From assembly GCA_900547295.1 (NCBI GenBank), contig URGK01000036.1:1-24922 (forward strand): DNA of 24,922 nt. The letters run 5' to 3'. Both the position numbers and the translations under genes were made by a program. This stretch comes from an uncultured Eubacteriales bacterium. Its GTDB lineage: Bacteria; Bacillota; Clostridia; Peptostreptococcales; Anaerovoracaceae. The notes beneath the pieces were generated by a model. That model was given only the letters and a program-made list of their open reading frames with translations, had not been told where the DNA came from and made no database searches. Of the stretch, positions 16,971 through 24,922 are shown piece by piece. Position 1 is the stretch's first letter. Each line of letters opens with the position of its first letter.

Positions 16971-17009
16971 CTGCATATGGGGGAAGCTTTAGGCTTCCCC
17001 TATGCGCAG
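16971..17009. promoter_or_regulatory. 17-bp stem-loop between the MFS and amidohydrolase 3 genes
   Basis: Bases 16971-16987 pair with 16993-17009 over 17 positions with one mismatch and two G-T pairs, around a TTTAG loop. No T-run follows on the plus strand, so it is unlikely to be a simple terminator there. It ends 19 bases before the ATG of amidohydrolase 3 and could set mRNA stability, processing, or the ratio of upstream to downstream expression. On the minus strand AGTTTTTAAG follows the stem, which would fit a terminator, but no minus-strand gene precedes it. Confidence 0.7.
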
Positions 17010-17028
17010 GTAGGAAGGGAGCAAAAAT

Positions 17029-18714
17029 ATGAAAGCAGATATTATTTTATATAACGGACACATATATAAAAGTAATACAGGCAGAGAGTATGCAGAGGCG
17101 GTGGCGATAAAGGAGAGAACCTTTATATGCGTGGGAAGCTTTGATGATTGCATCAGATATAAGTCTGACAAAACAGAAATCATTGATCTTCAGGGCAGAC
17201 TTGTAATTCCGGGCCTTATTGACGGTCATACTCATCCTGAAACAATCGCAAAGAGCCGGTGGAGAGTTCAAATACCGGAATTTGATAATATAGAGGATTT
17301 GCTCTGCTGGGTAGCAGATTACTGCAAAAAGCATACTGCAGAGGAAGTTCCGTATTTTTTCGGAGAGGGCTATTCTGCACTGCTGTTTGATGAAAACGGT
17401 CCGCATAAAGAACTGCTGGACAAGTATGTGTCGGACAGACCCGTAAGACTTCAGGACTTTACAGATCATGCCTGCTGGTACAATTCAAAGGCACTTGAGC
17501 TTATGGGAATTGATAGAGACACTCCTGAAACAGGTATAGCACCGTTTTATATCAGAAATGAAAACAATGAACCTACAGGCTGGGTAAAGGAGCCTCTGCC
17601 GACAGATACTGCTGAAGAAAAAATGTATGATGCCATAGGCTGGCACCCACCGACAGAGGTAACCGAAGAAACAGTCAAGCCTTTCCTTGATTTTCTGAAG
17701 GACAAGGGCGTGATTGCAATTCTTGACGGAATTACTGAGGGTGAGGATGCAATCAAACTATTTTATAATATGGATATTGAGGGAAAGCTCAATATGTATT
17801 ATGAAGGAACCTGTCTGCTTGAAGAATACGGCAAGCTTGATGAATGTATAGCGACTGTTAGAGAGTGGCAGCAGAAGTATACAAATGAGCATGTAAGGCT
17901 GCATACTGTCAAGCTGTTTCTGGACAACACTAATGAAATGGGTAACAGCGCTTCACTGGAACCGCTGTATAATGACAAAGCAGGTAAAAACTACGGCGAG
18001 ATGAATATGAGTGAAGAAGAGCTGACAGAAGTGCTTTTAAGGCTTAATGAAGAAAAGCTGGACCTGCATATTCACGTAGTATGCGACAGAGGTTTCAGAA
18101 CGGCCTGCAATGCATATGAAGCTGCAAAGAACCATACTCTTGAACAGGGAAAAGCATGGGATATTTTTATGGAACTTGCTCATTGTGAGCTTGTTCATCC
18201 GGAGGATATGAAAAGACCGGCAGAGCTGGGCATTTTAATCAACTGGACTCCTCACTGGGCAGGCGGCTATTTCGGCGAGGCTGCAATAGAATATTTGGGA
18301 CAGGAGCGCTGGAACACTATGTATGATTTTACCGGGATGATTAAAACCGGCGCAACGGTGACATACAGCAGTGATGTAATAGGAGAAAACGAGGAATACA
18401 GAGCCGATCCGTATTTTGGTATGGAAATATCGGCAACAAGAGTAGACCTGTCACATCCGCTTAACCCTGATAAATATCCGGGAAGCGTCAGACCGCCGAT
18501 AAACGCAAGACTGACTGTAGAGCAGATGATTGACGGGTACACCAGAGCCGGTGCTGTGCCTTTCAGAATGAGTGACAAAATCGGTACTATTGAAGAGGGT
18601 AAATATGCAAATCTTGCTGTTCTGAATAAAAACATATTTGAAATTTCTGCTGATGAAATTCATATGGTGAAAGCAGAGCTTGTAATGTTTGAAGGGGAAT
18701 TTATCAAAAAGTAA
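17029..18714 (+). CDS. Metal-dependent amidohydrolase 3 (YtcJ/Amidohydro_3 type)
   Basis: This 561-aa protein is a near-duplicate of amidohydrolase 2 at 8382, collinear from MKAD to the end. H67/H69 (DGHTHPE), LHIHVVCD, MELAHCELVH and TYSSDV are all conserved, as is the unusual strand NTNEMGNSA. Differences cluster in places that may touch the substrate: GEGYSALLF against GECYPSAMF, INWTPHW against INWSCHW, and ENEEYRADPYF against MCEEQRGNPWF. The start has a GGAAGGGAGC ribosome site (17013-17022). It differs from amidohydrolase 2 in context, sitting between an MFS carrier and an ene-reductase with no DUF3237 partner. It probably hydrolyses a related amide substrate in the cytoplasm. DNA-level divergence shows the duplication is not recent. 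Confidence 0.88.
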   Translation: MKADIILYNGHIYKSNTGREYAEAVAIKERTFICVGSFDDCIRYKSDKTEIIDLQGRLVIPGLIDGHTHPETIAKSRWRVQIPEFDNIEDLLCWVADYCKKHTAEEVPYFFGEGYSALLFDENGPHKELLDKYVSDRPVRLQDFTDHACWYNSKALELMGIDRDTPETGIAPFYIRNENNEPTGWVKEPLPTDTAEEKMYDAIGWHPPTEVTEETVKPFLDFLKDKGVIAILDGITEGEDAIKLFYNMDIEGKLNMYYEGTCLLEEYGKLDECIATVREWQQKYTNEHVRLHTVKLFLDNTNEMGNSASLEPLYNDKAGKNYGEMNMSEEELTEVLLRLNEEKLDLHIHVVCDRGFRTACNAYEAAKNHTLEQGKAWDIFMELAHCELVHPEDMKRPAELGILINWTPHWAGGYFGEAAIEYLGQERWNTMYDFTGMIKTGATVTYSSDVIGENEEYRADPYFGMEISATRVDLSHPLNPDKYPGSVRPPINARLTVEQMIDGYTRAGAVPFRMSDKIGTIEEGKYANLAVLNKNIFEISADEIHMVKAELVMFEGEFIKK

Positions 18715-18824
18715 CAGATTCAAAAATGATTTAATGATATTTTAATATAGAGGGAAAGAAAATAAGGGAAATAAGATTATTGAGCCAGTGGGGAAAACCA
18801 ATGTGTAAAAAAGAGGAGGGAAAT

Positions 18825-20822
18825 ATGTATTTTAAATATAAAGAACTTTTCACACCGGTAAAGATTGCAGGCTGTACAATAAAAAACAGATTTGCAATGG
18901 CTCCGATGGGCCCTTTGGGTCTTGCAGATGCGGAGGGCGGTTTTAACCAGAGAGGCATAGATTATTACACAAGACGCGCTGCAGGTGGTACAGGCCTGAT
19001 TATTACAGGTGTTTCCTTTGTAGATAATAAAGTTGAGGAACATAGTATGCCTAATTGTCCGTGCCCTACAAATAATCCTATACAGTTTATCAGAACTGCA
19101 AGAGAAATGACAGAGCGGATTCACGCATATAACGCTAAAGTATTTCTGCAGATGTCCGGGGGATTCGGCAGAGTTACAATACCTACAAATCTTGGTGAAT
19201 TTCCACCTGTTGCCCCTTCACCTATAAAGCACAGGTGGCTTGAAAAAACATGCAGAGCGCTGACGGTTGACGAAATTCACTACATAGTGGAGCAGTTTGG
19301 CAAAGGCGCATACAATGCAAAACGTGCAGGTTTTGACGGTGTGCAGATCCACGCAGTGCATGAAGGCTACCTTATAGACCAGTTTGCAATTGCGCTGTTT
19401 AATCAGAGAACCGATGAATATGGCGGAAGTCTTGAGAACAGGTTAAGATTTGCAAAAGAGATTGTAGAGGAGATCAAAAAAACCTGTGGAGAGGACTTCC
19501 CTGTAACCTTGAGATACAGCCCCAAAAGCTTTATTAAGGATTTCAGAGAAGGTGCGCTTCCGGGAGAAGAATTTGTGGAAAAAGGCAGAGATATTGAAGA
19601 AGGCATCGAAGCTGCAAAGCTTCTTGTGGAATACGGCTATGACGCACTTGATACAGATGTCGGATCATACGACTCCTGGTGGTGGTCACATCCGCCTATG
19701 TATCAGGCAAAAGGTTTATACAGACCTTTTGCAAAGCTGATGAAAGAAACGGAAGATGTACCGGTTATATGCGCAGGAAGAATGGATAATCCTGATATGG
19801 CTCTTGAAGCTGTTCTTGACGGAACTGCGGATATGATAAGCCTTGGAAGGCCGCTGCTTGCAGATCCTGATTATGTAAATAAACTGAGGGCAGGAAAGAT
19901 AGCGGATATAAGGCCTTGTATATCCTGTCATGAAGGCTGTATGGGCAGAATTCAGGAGTACGCTATGCTTAACTGCGCAGTAAACCCTCAGACCTGCAGA
20001 GAACGAGCAACAGAGCTTAAACCGGCTGCTAAAGCAAAGACGATTATGATTATAGGAGGCGGAGTTTCAGGCTGTGAGGCTGCAAGAGTGCTTGCTCTGA
20101 GAGGGCATAAGCCGGAGATTTATGAGAAGAGCTCAAGACTTGGAGGCAACCTGCTTCCGGGAGGCGCTCCTGATTTTAAAGAGGATGATATAGCTCTTGC
20201 AGACTGGTATGAACACACACTGAAAGAGCTGGGTGTGCCGGTCTGCCTGAACAGGGAAATAAAAAAAGATGAAATACTCGGTTCTGATGCAGATGCGGTA
20301 ATTATTGCAACAGGTTCTGTGCCTAAGGTCTTTAGCCTTGGTGATGACAATAAGGTGTTTACGGCAGAACAGGTTCTTATGAATAAGAAGGATCCGGGAA
20401 AGAAAGTTGCGGTTATAGGCGGCGGCCTTGTAGGCTGCGAAACGGCATTATGGCTTGCGGAAAAGGGCCTGGAAGTTACAATAATAGAGGCTCTGGACAA
20501 AATCCTTGCAGTAAACGGACCACTGTGTCACGCAAACAGCGAGATGCTTGAGCGCCTGATACCTTTCAAAGGAGTAGCTGTTAAGTCCTCTGCAAAGGCA
20601 ACGGGATATGACGGAAAAATTCTAACCATAAATGTAAATGGCAAAACAGAGACACTTGAATGCGACTCAGTTGTACTTGCTGTCGGCTACAGCGAAAACA
20701 AAGATTTGTACAAGGAACTTGAATTTGAAATCCCTGAGTTGTATCTTCTGGGAGATGCAAAGAAGGTGTCAAACATAATGTATGGAATATGGGATGCATT
20801 TGAAATTGCAAGCCATATATAA
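18825..20822 (+). CDS. Old Yellow Enzyme-type FMN/4Fe-4S/FAD ene-reductase
   Basis: The protein is 665 aa from ATG 18825, set by GAGGAGGG (18813-18820); upstream in-frame codons from 18780 lack a ribosome site. An N-terminal TIM barrel (1-about 355) has the OYE signature GFDGVQIHAVHEGYLIDQF, with Y182 at the place of the proton-donor tyrosine of 2,4-dienoyl-CoA reductase, then DEYGGSLENRLRF. C365, C368, C372 and C384 have the C-x2-C-x3-C-x11-C spacing of the 4Fe-4S cluster. The C-terminal half carries two dinucleotide folds, IIGGGVSGCEAARVLA and VIGGGLVGCETALWLA. This is the layout of dienoyl-CoA reductases, enoate reductases and bile-acid BaiCD/BaiH proteins, which reduce C=C bonds with NAD(P)H via FAD, Fe-S and FMN. 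It is last in the operon, 110 bases after amidohydrolase 3. Expected role: saturating an unsaturated product, possibly as an electron sink. Confidence 0.9.
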   Translation: MYFKYKELFTPVKIAGCTIKNRFAMAPMGPLGLADAEGGFNQRGIDYYTRRAAGGTGLIITGVSFVDNKVEEHSMPNCPCPTNNPIQFIRTAREMTERIHAYNAKVFLQMSGGFGRVTIPTNLGEFPPVAPSPIKHRWLEKTCRALTVDEIHYIVEQFGKGAYNAKRAGFDGVQIHAVHEGYLIDQFAIALFNQRTDEYGGSLENRLRFAKEIVEEIKKTCGEDFPVTLRYSPKSFIKDFREGALPGEEFVEKGRDIEEGIEAAKLLVEYGYDALDTDVGSYDSWWWSHPPMYQAKGLYRPFAKLMKETEDVPVICAGRMDNPDMALEAVLDGTADMISLGRPLLADPDYVNKLRAGKIADIRPCISCHEGCMGRIQEYAMLNCAVNPQTCRERATELKPAAKAKTIMIIGGGVSGCEAARVLALRGHKPEIYEKSSRLGGNLLPGGAPDFKEDDIALADWYEHTLKELGVPVCLNREIKKDEILGSDADAVIIATGSVPKVFSLGDDNKVFTAEQVLMNKKDPGKKVAVIGGGLVGCETALWLAEKGLEVTIIEALDKILAVNGPLCHANSEMLERLIPFKGVAVKSSAKATGYDGKILTINVNGKTETLECDSVVLAVGYSENKDLYKELEFEIPELYLLGDAKKVSNIMYGIWDAFEIASHI

Positions 20823-20876
20823 AGATATGTACAAATTTAAGTAGAGGTTTGAAATTTGACATACAATATCATAAAT

Positions 20877-20914
20877 ACACAAAAAGCACTTTAAAAACAG
20901 AGTGCTTTTTGTGT
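20877..20914. terminator. Bidirectional terminator between the OYE and AraC 3 genes
   Basis: A perfect 14-bp inverted repeat (20877-20890 with 20901-20914, core AAAAAGCACT and AGTGCTTTTT) surrounds a 10-nt loop. It provides a T-run in both directions between convergent genes ending at 20822 and 20922. Confidence 0.85.
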
Positions 20915-20921
20915 GGGATAT

Positions 20922-21866
20922 TTAATATAAAAATGTTCGCTGTATAGTATACCCGCACAAGTAATCCTTTATTACTTTAAAGCTTTCATCATCTGAAAGC
21001 TCGGTTTCTTTTGCGGGAGCCCTGTTGTATTCCAGATACCATTTTCTGAGTTTGGCAGGGCTCATATGCCACCAGTCGTTAAAATGTTTGTAAAAGTATT
21101 TGGGATCTGAAAAGCCGCACAGGCTTGCTATTTCAATTACATTCTTATTTGTTGTTAGTAAAAGATGTTCTGCAGCATCACAGCGTATGAAACTTAGCAG
21201 GGAACTGAAATTGTAAAAACTGGTTTTCTTAAAAAAAGCCGAAAAATAATTGCTGTTTATATGCTCCTGTTCTGCTAGCTGGGACAGGGTTATTTTTTCC
21301 GGATAATGCTGCAGACAGTAATCCAGTGTTCTGTCTATACGCTGCTTAAAAAGGGTGTTTTCGCCCATGGGATCCCAAATGAAACTGAGCCAGTCAAAAT
21401 GCTTTATAAGCAGATCAATCAGCTTATCTGAAGCGGTTTTGAGTGAGAAATTCTGAAAAGTGCTGTTTGTGAAAAGACACAGCGCGGCAGACAGCATAAT
21501 ATCCTTCACCTGATACATTGGCTGTATTTGAAAAGGGGACATAGGTTGCGTTTCGCACGCGAAGAAACAGTTGTAAATGGCTTCCTTAGAATATAGCGAA
21601 TTATATATATTTATATGAATAAAAAGAACGAGATTGTCAGTGTCTGAGTATATACAGTGAATATCACCCGGATCTATTGAAAAGACATCTCCTTCATATA
21701 ATGTTACATGTCTGTGAGAAGAGCGCATAGAAATACTGCCCTGCAGACAAAAAATCATTTCTATTGCGTTGCTGTGATAGTGCACTTCCTGATGGTAAAT
21801 CTGTTTGACAGCAGCTTTTATGGTAGTCTTCTTTTCAAAATTAATGTCTTTTTCTAATGCAATCAT
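20922..21866 (-). CDS. AraC-family transcriptional regulator, paralogue 3
   Basis: This 314-aa protein has a cupin sensor around 27-80 (EVHYHSNAIEMIFCLQG, DPGDIHCIYSDTDN) and an AraC double HTH around 188-275 (QLAEQEHINSNYFSAF, CGFSDPKYFYKHFNDWWHMSP). It then carries the shared C-terminal tail (SDDESFKVIKDYLCGYTIQRTF). It is closest in layout to paralogue 2. It converges on the ene-reductase, and its divergent neighbour at 22107 is a surface protein, so unlike the others it may act at a distance on the 12270-20822 operon, or on the surface gene. The start codon has no strong ribosome site; AAAGG lies 15 bases upstream, farther than usual. The ligand is unknown. Confidence 0.89.
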   Translation of the reverse strand: MIALEKDINFEKKTTIKAAVKQIYHQEVHYHSNAIEMIFCLQGSISMRSSHRHVTLYEGDVFSIDPGDIHCIYSDTDNLVLFIHINIYNSLYSKEAIYNCFFACETQPMSPFQIQPMYQVKDIMLSAALCLFTNSTFQNFSLKTASDKLIDLLIKHFDWLSFIWDPMGENTLFKQRIDRTLDYCLQHYPEKITLSQLAEQEHINSNYFSAFFKKTSFYNFSSLLSFIRCDAAEHLLLTTNKNVIEIASLCGFSDPKYFYKHFNDWWHMSPAKLRKWYLEYNRAPAKETELSDDESFKVIKDYLCGYTIQRTFLY

Positions 21867-21898
21867 TTTAGTACTATTAAACCTTTCAATGTTATTTT

Positions 21899-21927
21899 AT
21901 GATATATTAAAATGCTGATATAGTCAA
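21899..21927 (-). promoter_or_regulatory. Candidate sigma-A promoter of AraC paralogue 3
   Basis: On the minus strand TTGACT (21922-21927) is followed after 17 bases by TATCAT (21899-21904), each one mismatch from consensus, giving a leader of about 25 bases. The 12-mer TATAGTCAAATT around the -35 (21919-21930) also occurs at 2076-2087 upstream of AraC paralogue 1, where it overlaps the -10 instead. Confidence 0.5.
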
Positions 21928-22106
21928 ATTATTAATAAAAAAGTCTATAACATCGGTTTTATTAAATACTTTTGATAAGGTAAAGATAAATATTTAAAAA
22001 AATTTTAATAGCATATATACCTTTTCCTGTGTTAAACTGTATCAAACAGGAAAGAATCTTAATCACAGTATAAGGATAGGAGAGAAAAAGGCAGGAGGAA
22101 AGGAAG

Positions 22107-24922
22107 ATGAAAAAGACGCTGAAACAGACAAGGCGCATAGCTGCGATACTGCTTTGCCTGTGCCTGGTGCTTACAATGATGCCGGCCGCGGCATTTGCAG
22201 GTACACAGGATTTAGAAGTATCGGCAGGTGAAAACGGAAGTTATACATATAAAGACGGAAAAGTAAAAATCACTTCCGGCGGCAGGTACAGCATATCTAT
22301 GACCGAGAAAAGTGCGACAACCACTACAGACAGCATTGAAATAGGAGAAGGGCTGGAAGTCAACTTGTCCTTATACAGGGTAAGCATTGACCTCAGCAGC
22401 AAAGGCGGAGAAGAAGAGAAAGAAGACGGGAAGTATGTTGCGCTTAAAATAGGTAAGAACGCAAAGGTAACCATTGATATCAACTTTGATAATACTCTGA
22501 AATCAGGCCGCGCCAGTGCGGGTATTGAATTAGCGGACAGCGCAGAGTTGACATTTGAGTCTTTTATCGGAAGTGCCAGTAAATTAACAGTAGAAGGCGG
22601 TGGCAGCGGAGCCGGAATTGGGGGCCCTGTAGGCAGCAAAGGCGGCAAAGTGACAATTGAAGATGGCACAATAAATGCAACCGGCGGAAACATCGGCGGA
22701 GCCGGAATTGATGCCAAAGAAGTTGTTATAGACGGCGGTGTTGTTTATGCCACAGGTGGTGATAATGGAGGAGCCGGAATTGGAGGCAGCTTTGCAACCC
22801 GTGACAGTGGCACTTCTGAAAACCGTGACGGCGGCACTGTTACTATTAATAACGGTGAGGTTACAGCTATGGGTAACGGCGGCGGAGCCGGAATCGGCGG
22901 TGCACTTTTTGGCAACGGCGGCACTGTAAATATAAATGGAGGTTTTGTCAAAGCTGGAGGCGGTGATGGTAAATACCTTGGCGTAGCCGGAATAGGCAGC
23001 GGCGGTGCATACGAGGTTCCAGAAACACATCCCGATTATGGTAAAGGCAAAGGCGGCACTGTAAATATAAATGGCGGCACAGTTGTTGCAGAGGGCGGCA
23101 AAAGCGGTGTCGGAATAGGCGGCAGCCTTGAAGGTGCAGATGTTACCATTAAAGGCGGAAGTGTAACGGCAACAGGCGGGTTCTACTCTGATGATACAAA
23201 GAGAGCTGACGGAATCGGAGCAGGTCCGCTGGGTAAAGACTCGGGAACGCTTACAATTGTTCCGCAGGGAAGCAGCTATATAGTAAATGTGGGAGCAGGC
23301 AGTTCTGTGGCATCTCCGATTAAGGGTTCTCCGTTTGAAACACAAGCGGAAATAATTTCACTGGTTAAAGGCAATCCATATTTTAGCTGCCGTCAAAGCC
23401 TGCTTACAGTAACAGGCGGGCAGGAAGGCAGAGACTATAAATTTGAAGACGATGTGCTTCATATATATAACGGAGGCGCATATGCTGTAAGTATGGCAAA
23501 CAATGCTGTGGCAACACAGGAACGTATCAGCATAAAGGCAAAAGAAGCAGTTGAACTGACTCTTGAGAATGTAAACATAAACTGCAGTGAAAAAGATTTT
23601 GCGGCATTGGAGATAAACAGTCCTGAAAAAGTCACACTGGAGCTGAAAGGAAAAAACAGCTTAAACTCAGGTTCAGACTGTGCAGGTATAGAGCTCAAAA
23701 ATAATGCGAACCTTGTAATTACATCATCATCAGGCGGACAGCTTGATACCCATGGTGGATATTTTGGCGCAGGTATAGGCGGTATAAATGATACGGAAGG
23801 AGCGACAGAACGCAGTGTTAACAAAGTTGTTATTGCAGGCGGCATAATTAATGCAGCCGGTGGCAGCGGTGGAGCCGGAATAGGCGGAAGTATGAGCCGT
23901 GACGGCTGCGATGTTACAGTAACCGGAGGAATTCTGAATGCGACAGGTAAAGGGGGAGCCGCAGGTATAGGCGGCGGCATCGGCGGCAATGGCGGCTCAT
24001 TTACAATAACCGGAGGCAAAGTAAAAGCCGTTGGCAGTACAGCGGCCGCAGGCATCGGCGGAGGACTTTATACCGCAGATGAAAAGATATATACCGGCGG
24101 CAATGGCGGTACAGTTGTAATTAAAGGCGGAGAACTCACGGCAATCGGTAAAAGCTGCGCAATAGGAGCAGGCGCAGAGAGTATGACGCAGGAAGGTGTG
24201 GTAAGATCTCCGGGAACAATCACGATTTCACCTGCAGGCGCAGGCATTAATGCATGGGCAGGAAGCAGCGAAACCGAAAATAAAGTCCTAGAGGGTTCAA
24301 CATTCTTTTCCTCAGCCGAGATAACAGACCTTATCAAAGACAAAACATACTTCTACAGCAGGGAATATGTACCATATGTACCTCCTGCAGAGGATGACGT
24401 AAAAACAACACCGGATGGCACTACATCAACCACAGTTAAGGATATCAGGACCGAAACAGTTAAAAATGAACAGGGAGAGGAAATCTCAAAGGTAACGGCA
24501 ACTGTATCAGAAAAGGTAGCAGAAAAACTGGTTGATCAGGCTGTTTCAAACAAGTCGGATACAGTGGAAATCACTGTTAAGTCAAATGACGGAAACAAGG
24601 CAGAACAGACTGAGGTTGAAATCCCTAAAAAAGCATTAGAGTCTATTGCAAAGGAAACCAATGCAAGTCTCGTTGTTAAAACAGACAGCGGTCAGGTTGC
24701 TTTAGACAACAGGACCCTCGAAACCATAGCGGCGGAAGCAGAGGGTGAGACTGTTAAGATTATTGTGAATGAAAATACACAGCTTAAGGAAGAACAGAAA
24801 CCTGCATCAGATGTTATAGGCAAAAACGGTAAACTGTTCGACCTGAAAGCAGTTATCGGAGATAAAATTCTCCACGACTTCAGGGGCGGCAAGGCTCACG
24901 TTATACTGCCAATACCTGAGAA
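22107..24922 (+). CDS. Secreted glycine-rich beta-helix-like repeat protein (3' partial)
   Basis: The frame is open from ATG 22107 (AGGAGGAAAGG upstream) to the window edge, 938 codons with no stop. The first 31 residues are a signal peptide: basic MKKTLKQTRR, a hydrophobic core, and likely cleavage after AAAFA. Two homologous blocks follow. Block 1 (about 42-425) starts YTYKDGKVKITSGG and block 2 (about 437-750) starts YKFEDDVLHIYNGG. Each has a carbohydrate-binding-like strand-rich lead, then repeats of the form TVxIxGGxVxAxGGxxGAGIGG (first near 169 and 554), and a closing GT(L/I)TI.P segment. A Pro-rich joint (YVPYVPPAEDD, about 754) leads to a Lys/Glu/Thr-rich tail with no repeats. This suits an extracellular right-handed beta-helix that may bind polysaccharide or mediate attachment. 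A cell-wall anchor or SLH domains may lie past the edge; that is inference. Confidence 0.85.
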   Translation, partial: MKKTLKQTRRIAAILLCLCLVLTMMPAAAFAGTQDLEVSAGENGSYTYKDGKVKITSGGRYSISMTEKSATTTTDSIEIGEGLEVNLSLYRVSIDLSSKGGEEEKEDGKYVALKIGKNAKVTIDINFDNTLKSGRASAGIELADSAELTFESFIGSASKLTVEGGGSGAGIGGPVGSKGGKVTIEDGTINATGGNIGGAGIDAKEVVIDGGVVYATGGDNGGAGIGGSFATRDSGTSENRDGGTVTINNGEVTAMGNGGGAGIGGALFGNGGTVNINGGFVKAGGGDGKYLGVAGIGSGGAYEVPETHPDYGKGKGGTVNINGGTVVAEGGKSGVGIGGSLEGADVTIKGGSVTATGGFYSDDTKRADGIGAGPLGKDSGTLTIVPQGSSYIVNVGAGSSVASPIKGSPFETQAEIISLVKGNPYFSCRQSLLTVTGGQEGRDYKFEDDVLHIYNGGAYAVSMANNAVATQERISIKAKEAVELTLENVNINCSEKDFAALEINSPEKVTLELKGKNSLNSGSDCAGIELKNNANLVITSSSGGQLDTHGGYFGAGIGGINDTEGATERSVNKVVIAGGIINAAGGSGGAGIGGSMSRDGCDVTVTGGILNATGKGGAAGIGGGIGGNGGSFTITGGKVKAVGSTAAAGIGGGLYTADEKIYTGGNGGTVVIKGGELTAIGKSCAIGAGAESMTQEGVVRSPGTITISPAGAGINAWAGSSETENKVLEGSTFFSSAEITDLIKDKTYFYSREYVPYVPPAEDDVKTTPDGTTSTTVKDIRTETVKNEQGEEISKVTATVSEKVAEKLVDQAVSNKSDTVEITVKSNDGNKAEQTEVEIPKKALESIAKETNASLVVKTDSGQVALDNRTLETIAAEAEGETVKIIVNENTQLKEEQKPASDVIGKNGKLFDLKAVIGDKILHDFRGGKAHVILPIPE

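Noticed and set aside
18780..18824. Upstream in-frame start for the OYE-type reductase
   Set aside because: No ribosome site precedes it, and the extra residues encode the GAGGAGGG site of the real start at 18825.
22560..24130. Glycine-rich repeats considered as a collagen-like or PE_PGRS-type protein
   Set aside because: There is no Gly-X-Y periodicity, and the taxonomic signals are wrong for mycobacteria; the TVxIxGG / GAGIGG alternation fits a beta-helix instead.
22241..24343. Several long minus-strand open frames (up to 253 codons) across the secreted repeat gene
   Set aside because: They are antisense shadows: GGC/GGA glycine codons read as GCC/TCC on the other strand, which removes stops. 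They give Pro/Ala- or Ser/Cys-rich nonsense, and the plus strand has a signal peptide and a clear repeat structure.

Overview
The window looks like a chromosomal accessory region of an anaerobic, low-to-moderate GC Bacillota (class Clostridia, probably gut-associated). This rests on strong GGAGG-type ribosome sites, heavy AGA and ATA codon use, an iron-sulfur Old Yellow Enzyme-type reductase, tandem amidohydrolases, and a Gram-positive-style secreted glycine-rich repeat protein. The species cannot be named from the sequence. No tRNA, rRNA, CRISPR array, transposase or phage gene was seen, and no gene-free stretch exceeds 300 bases.

Layout. (1) 1-1053: 3' part of a CoA-disulfide-reductase-like flavoprotein with a C-terminal rhodanese domain, closed by a hairpin. 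(2) 1108-5577: an AraC-type regulator divergent from an amidohydrolase/APC permease pair. (3) 5641-10549: a second AraC regulator divergent from an operon of APC permease, amidohydrolase and DUF3237 protein. (4) 10604-12001: an isolated DUF4143-type ATPase behind three tandem 23-bp repeats. (5) 12270-20822: a probable operon of double-length M28-like peptidase, MFS carrier, third amidohydrolase, and FMN/4Fe-4S/FAD ene-reductase. (6) 20922-21866: a third AraC regulator, convergent with the reductase. (7) 22107 to the edge: a secreted beta-helix-like protein cut by the window end.

The three AraC proteins are paralogues with the same odd C-terminal tail. The two permeases are paralogues. Amidohydrolases 2 and 3 are near-duplicates, while amidohydrolase 1 is more distant. 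The region therefore appears to be built from repeated regulator/transporter/amidohydrolase modules. The simplest reading, which is inference, is uptake and stepwise breakdown of related amide- or peptide-linked small molecules: permeases and the MFS protein move substrate or product, the amidohydrolases and M28-like protein cleave C-N bonds, and the reductase saturates a C=C bond and may act as an electron sink. The substrate cannot be read from the sequence.
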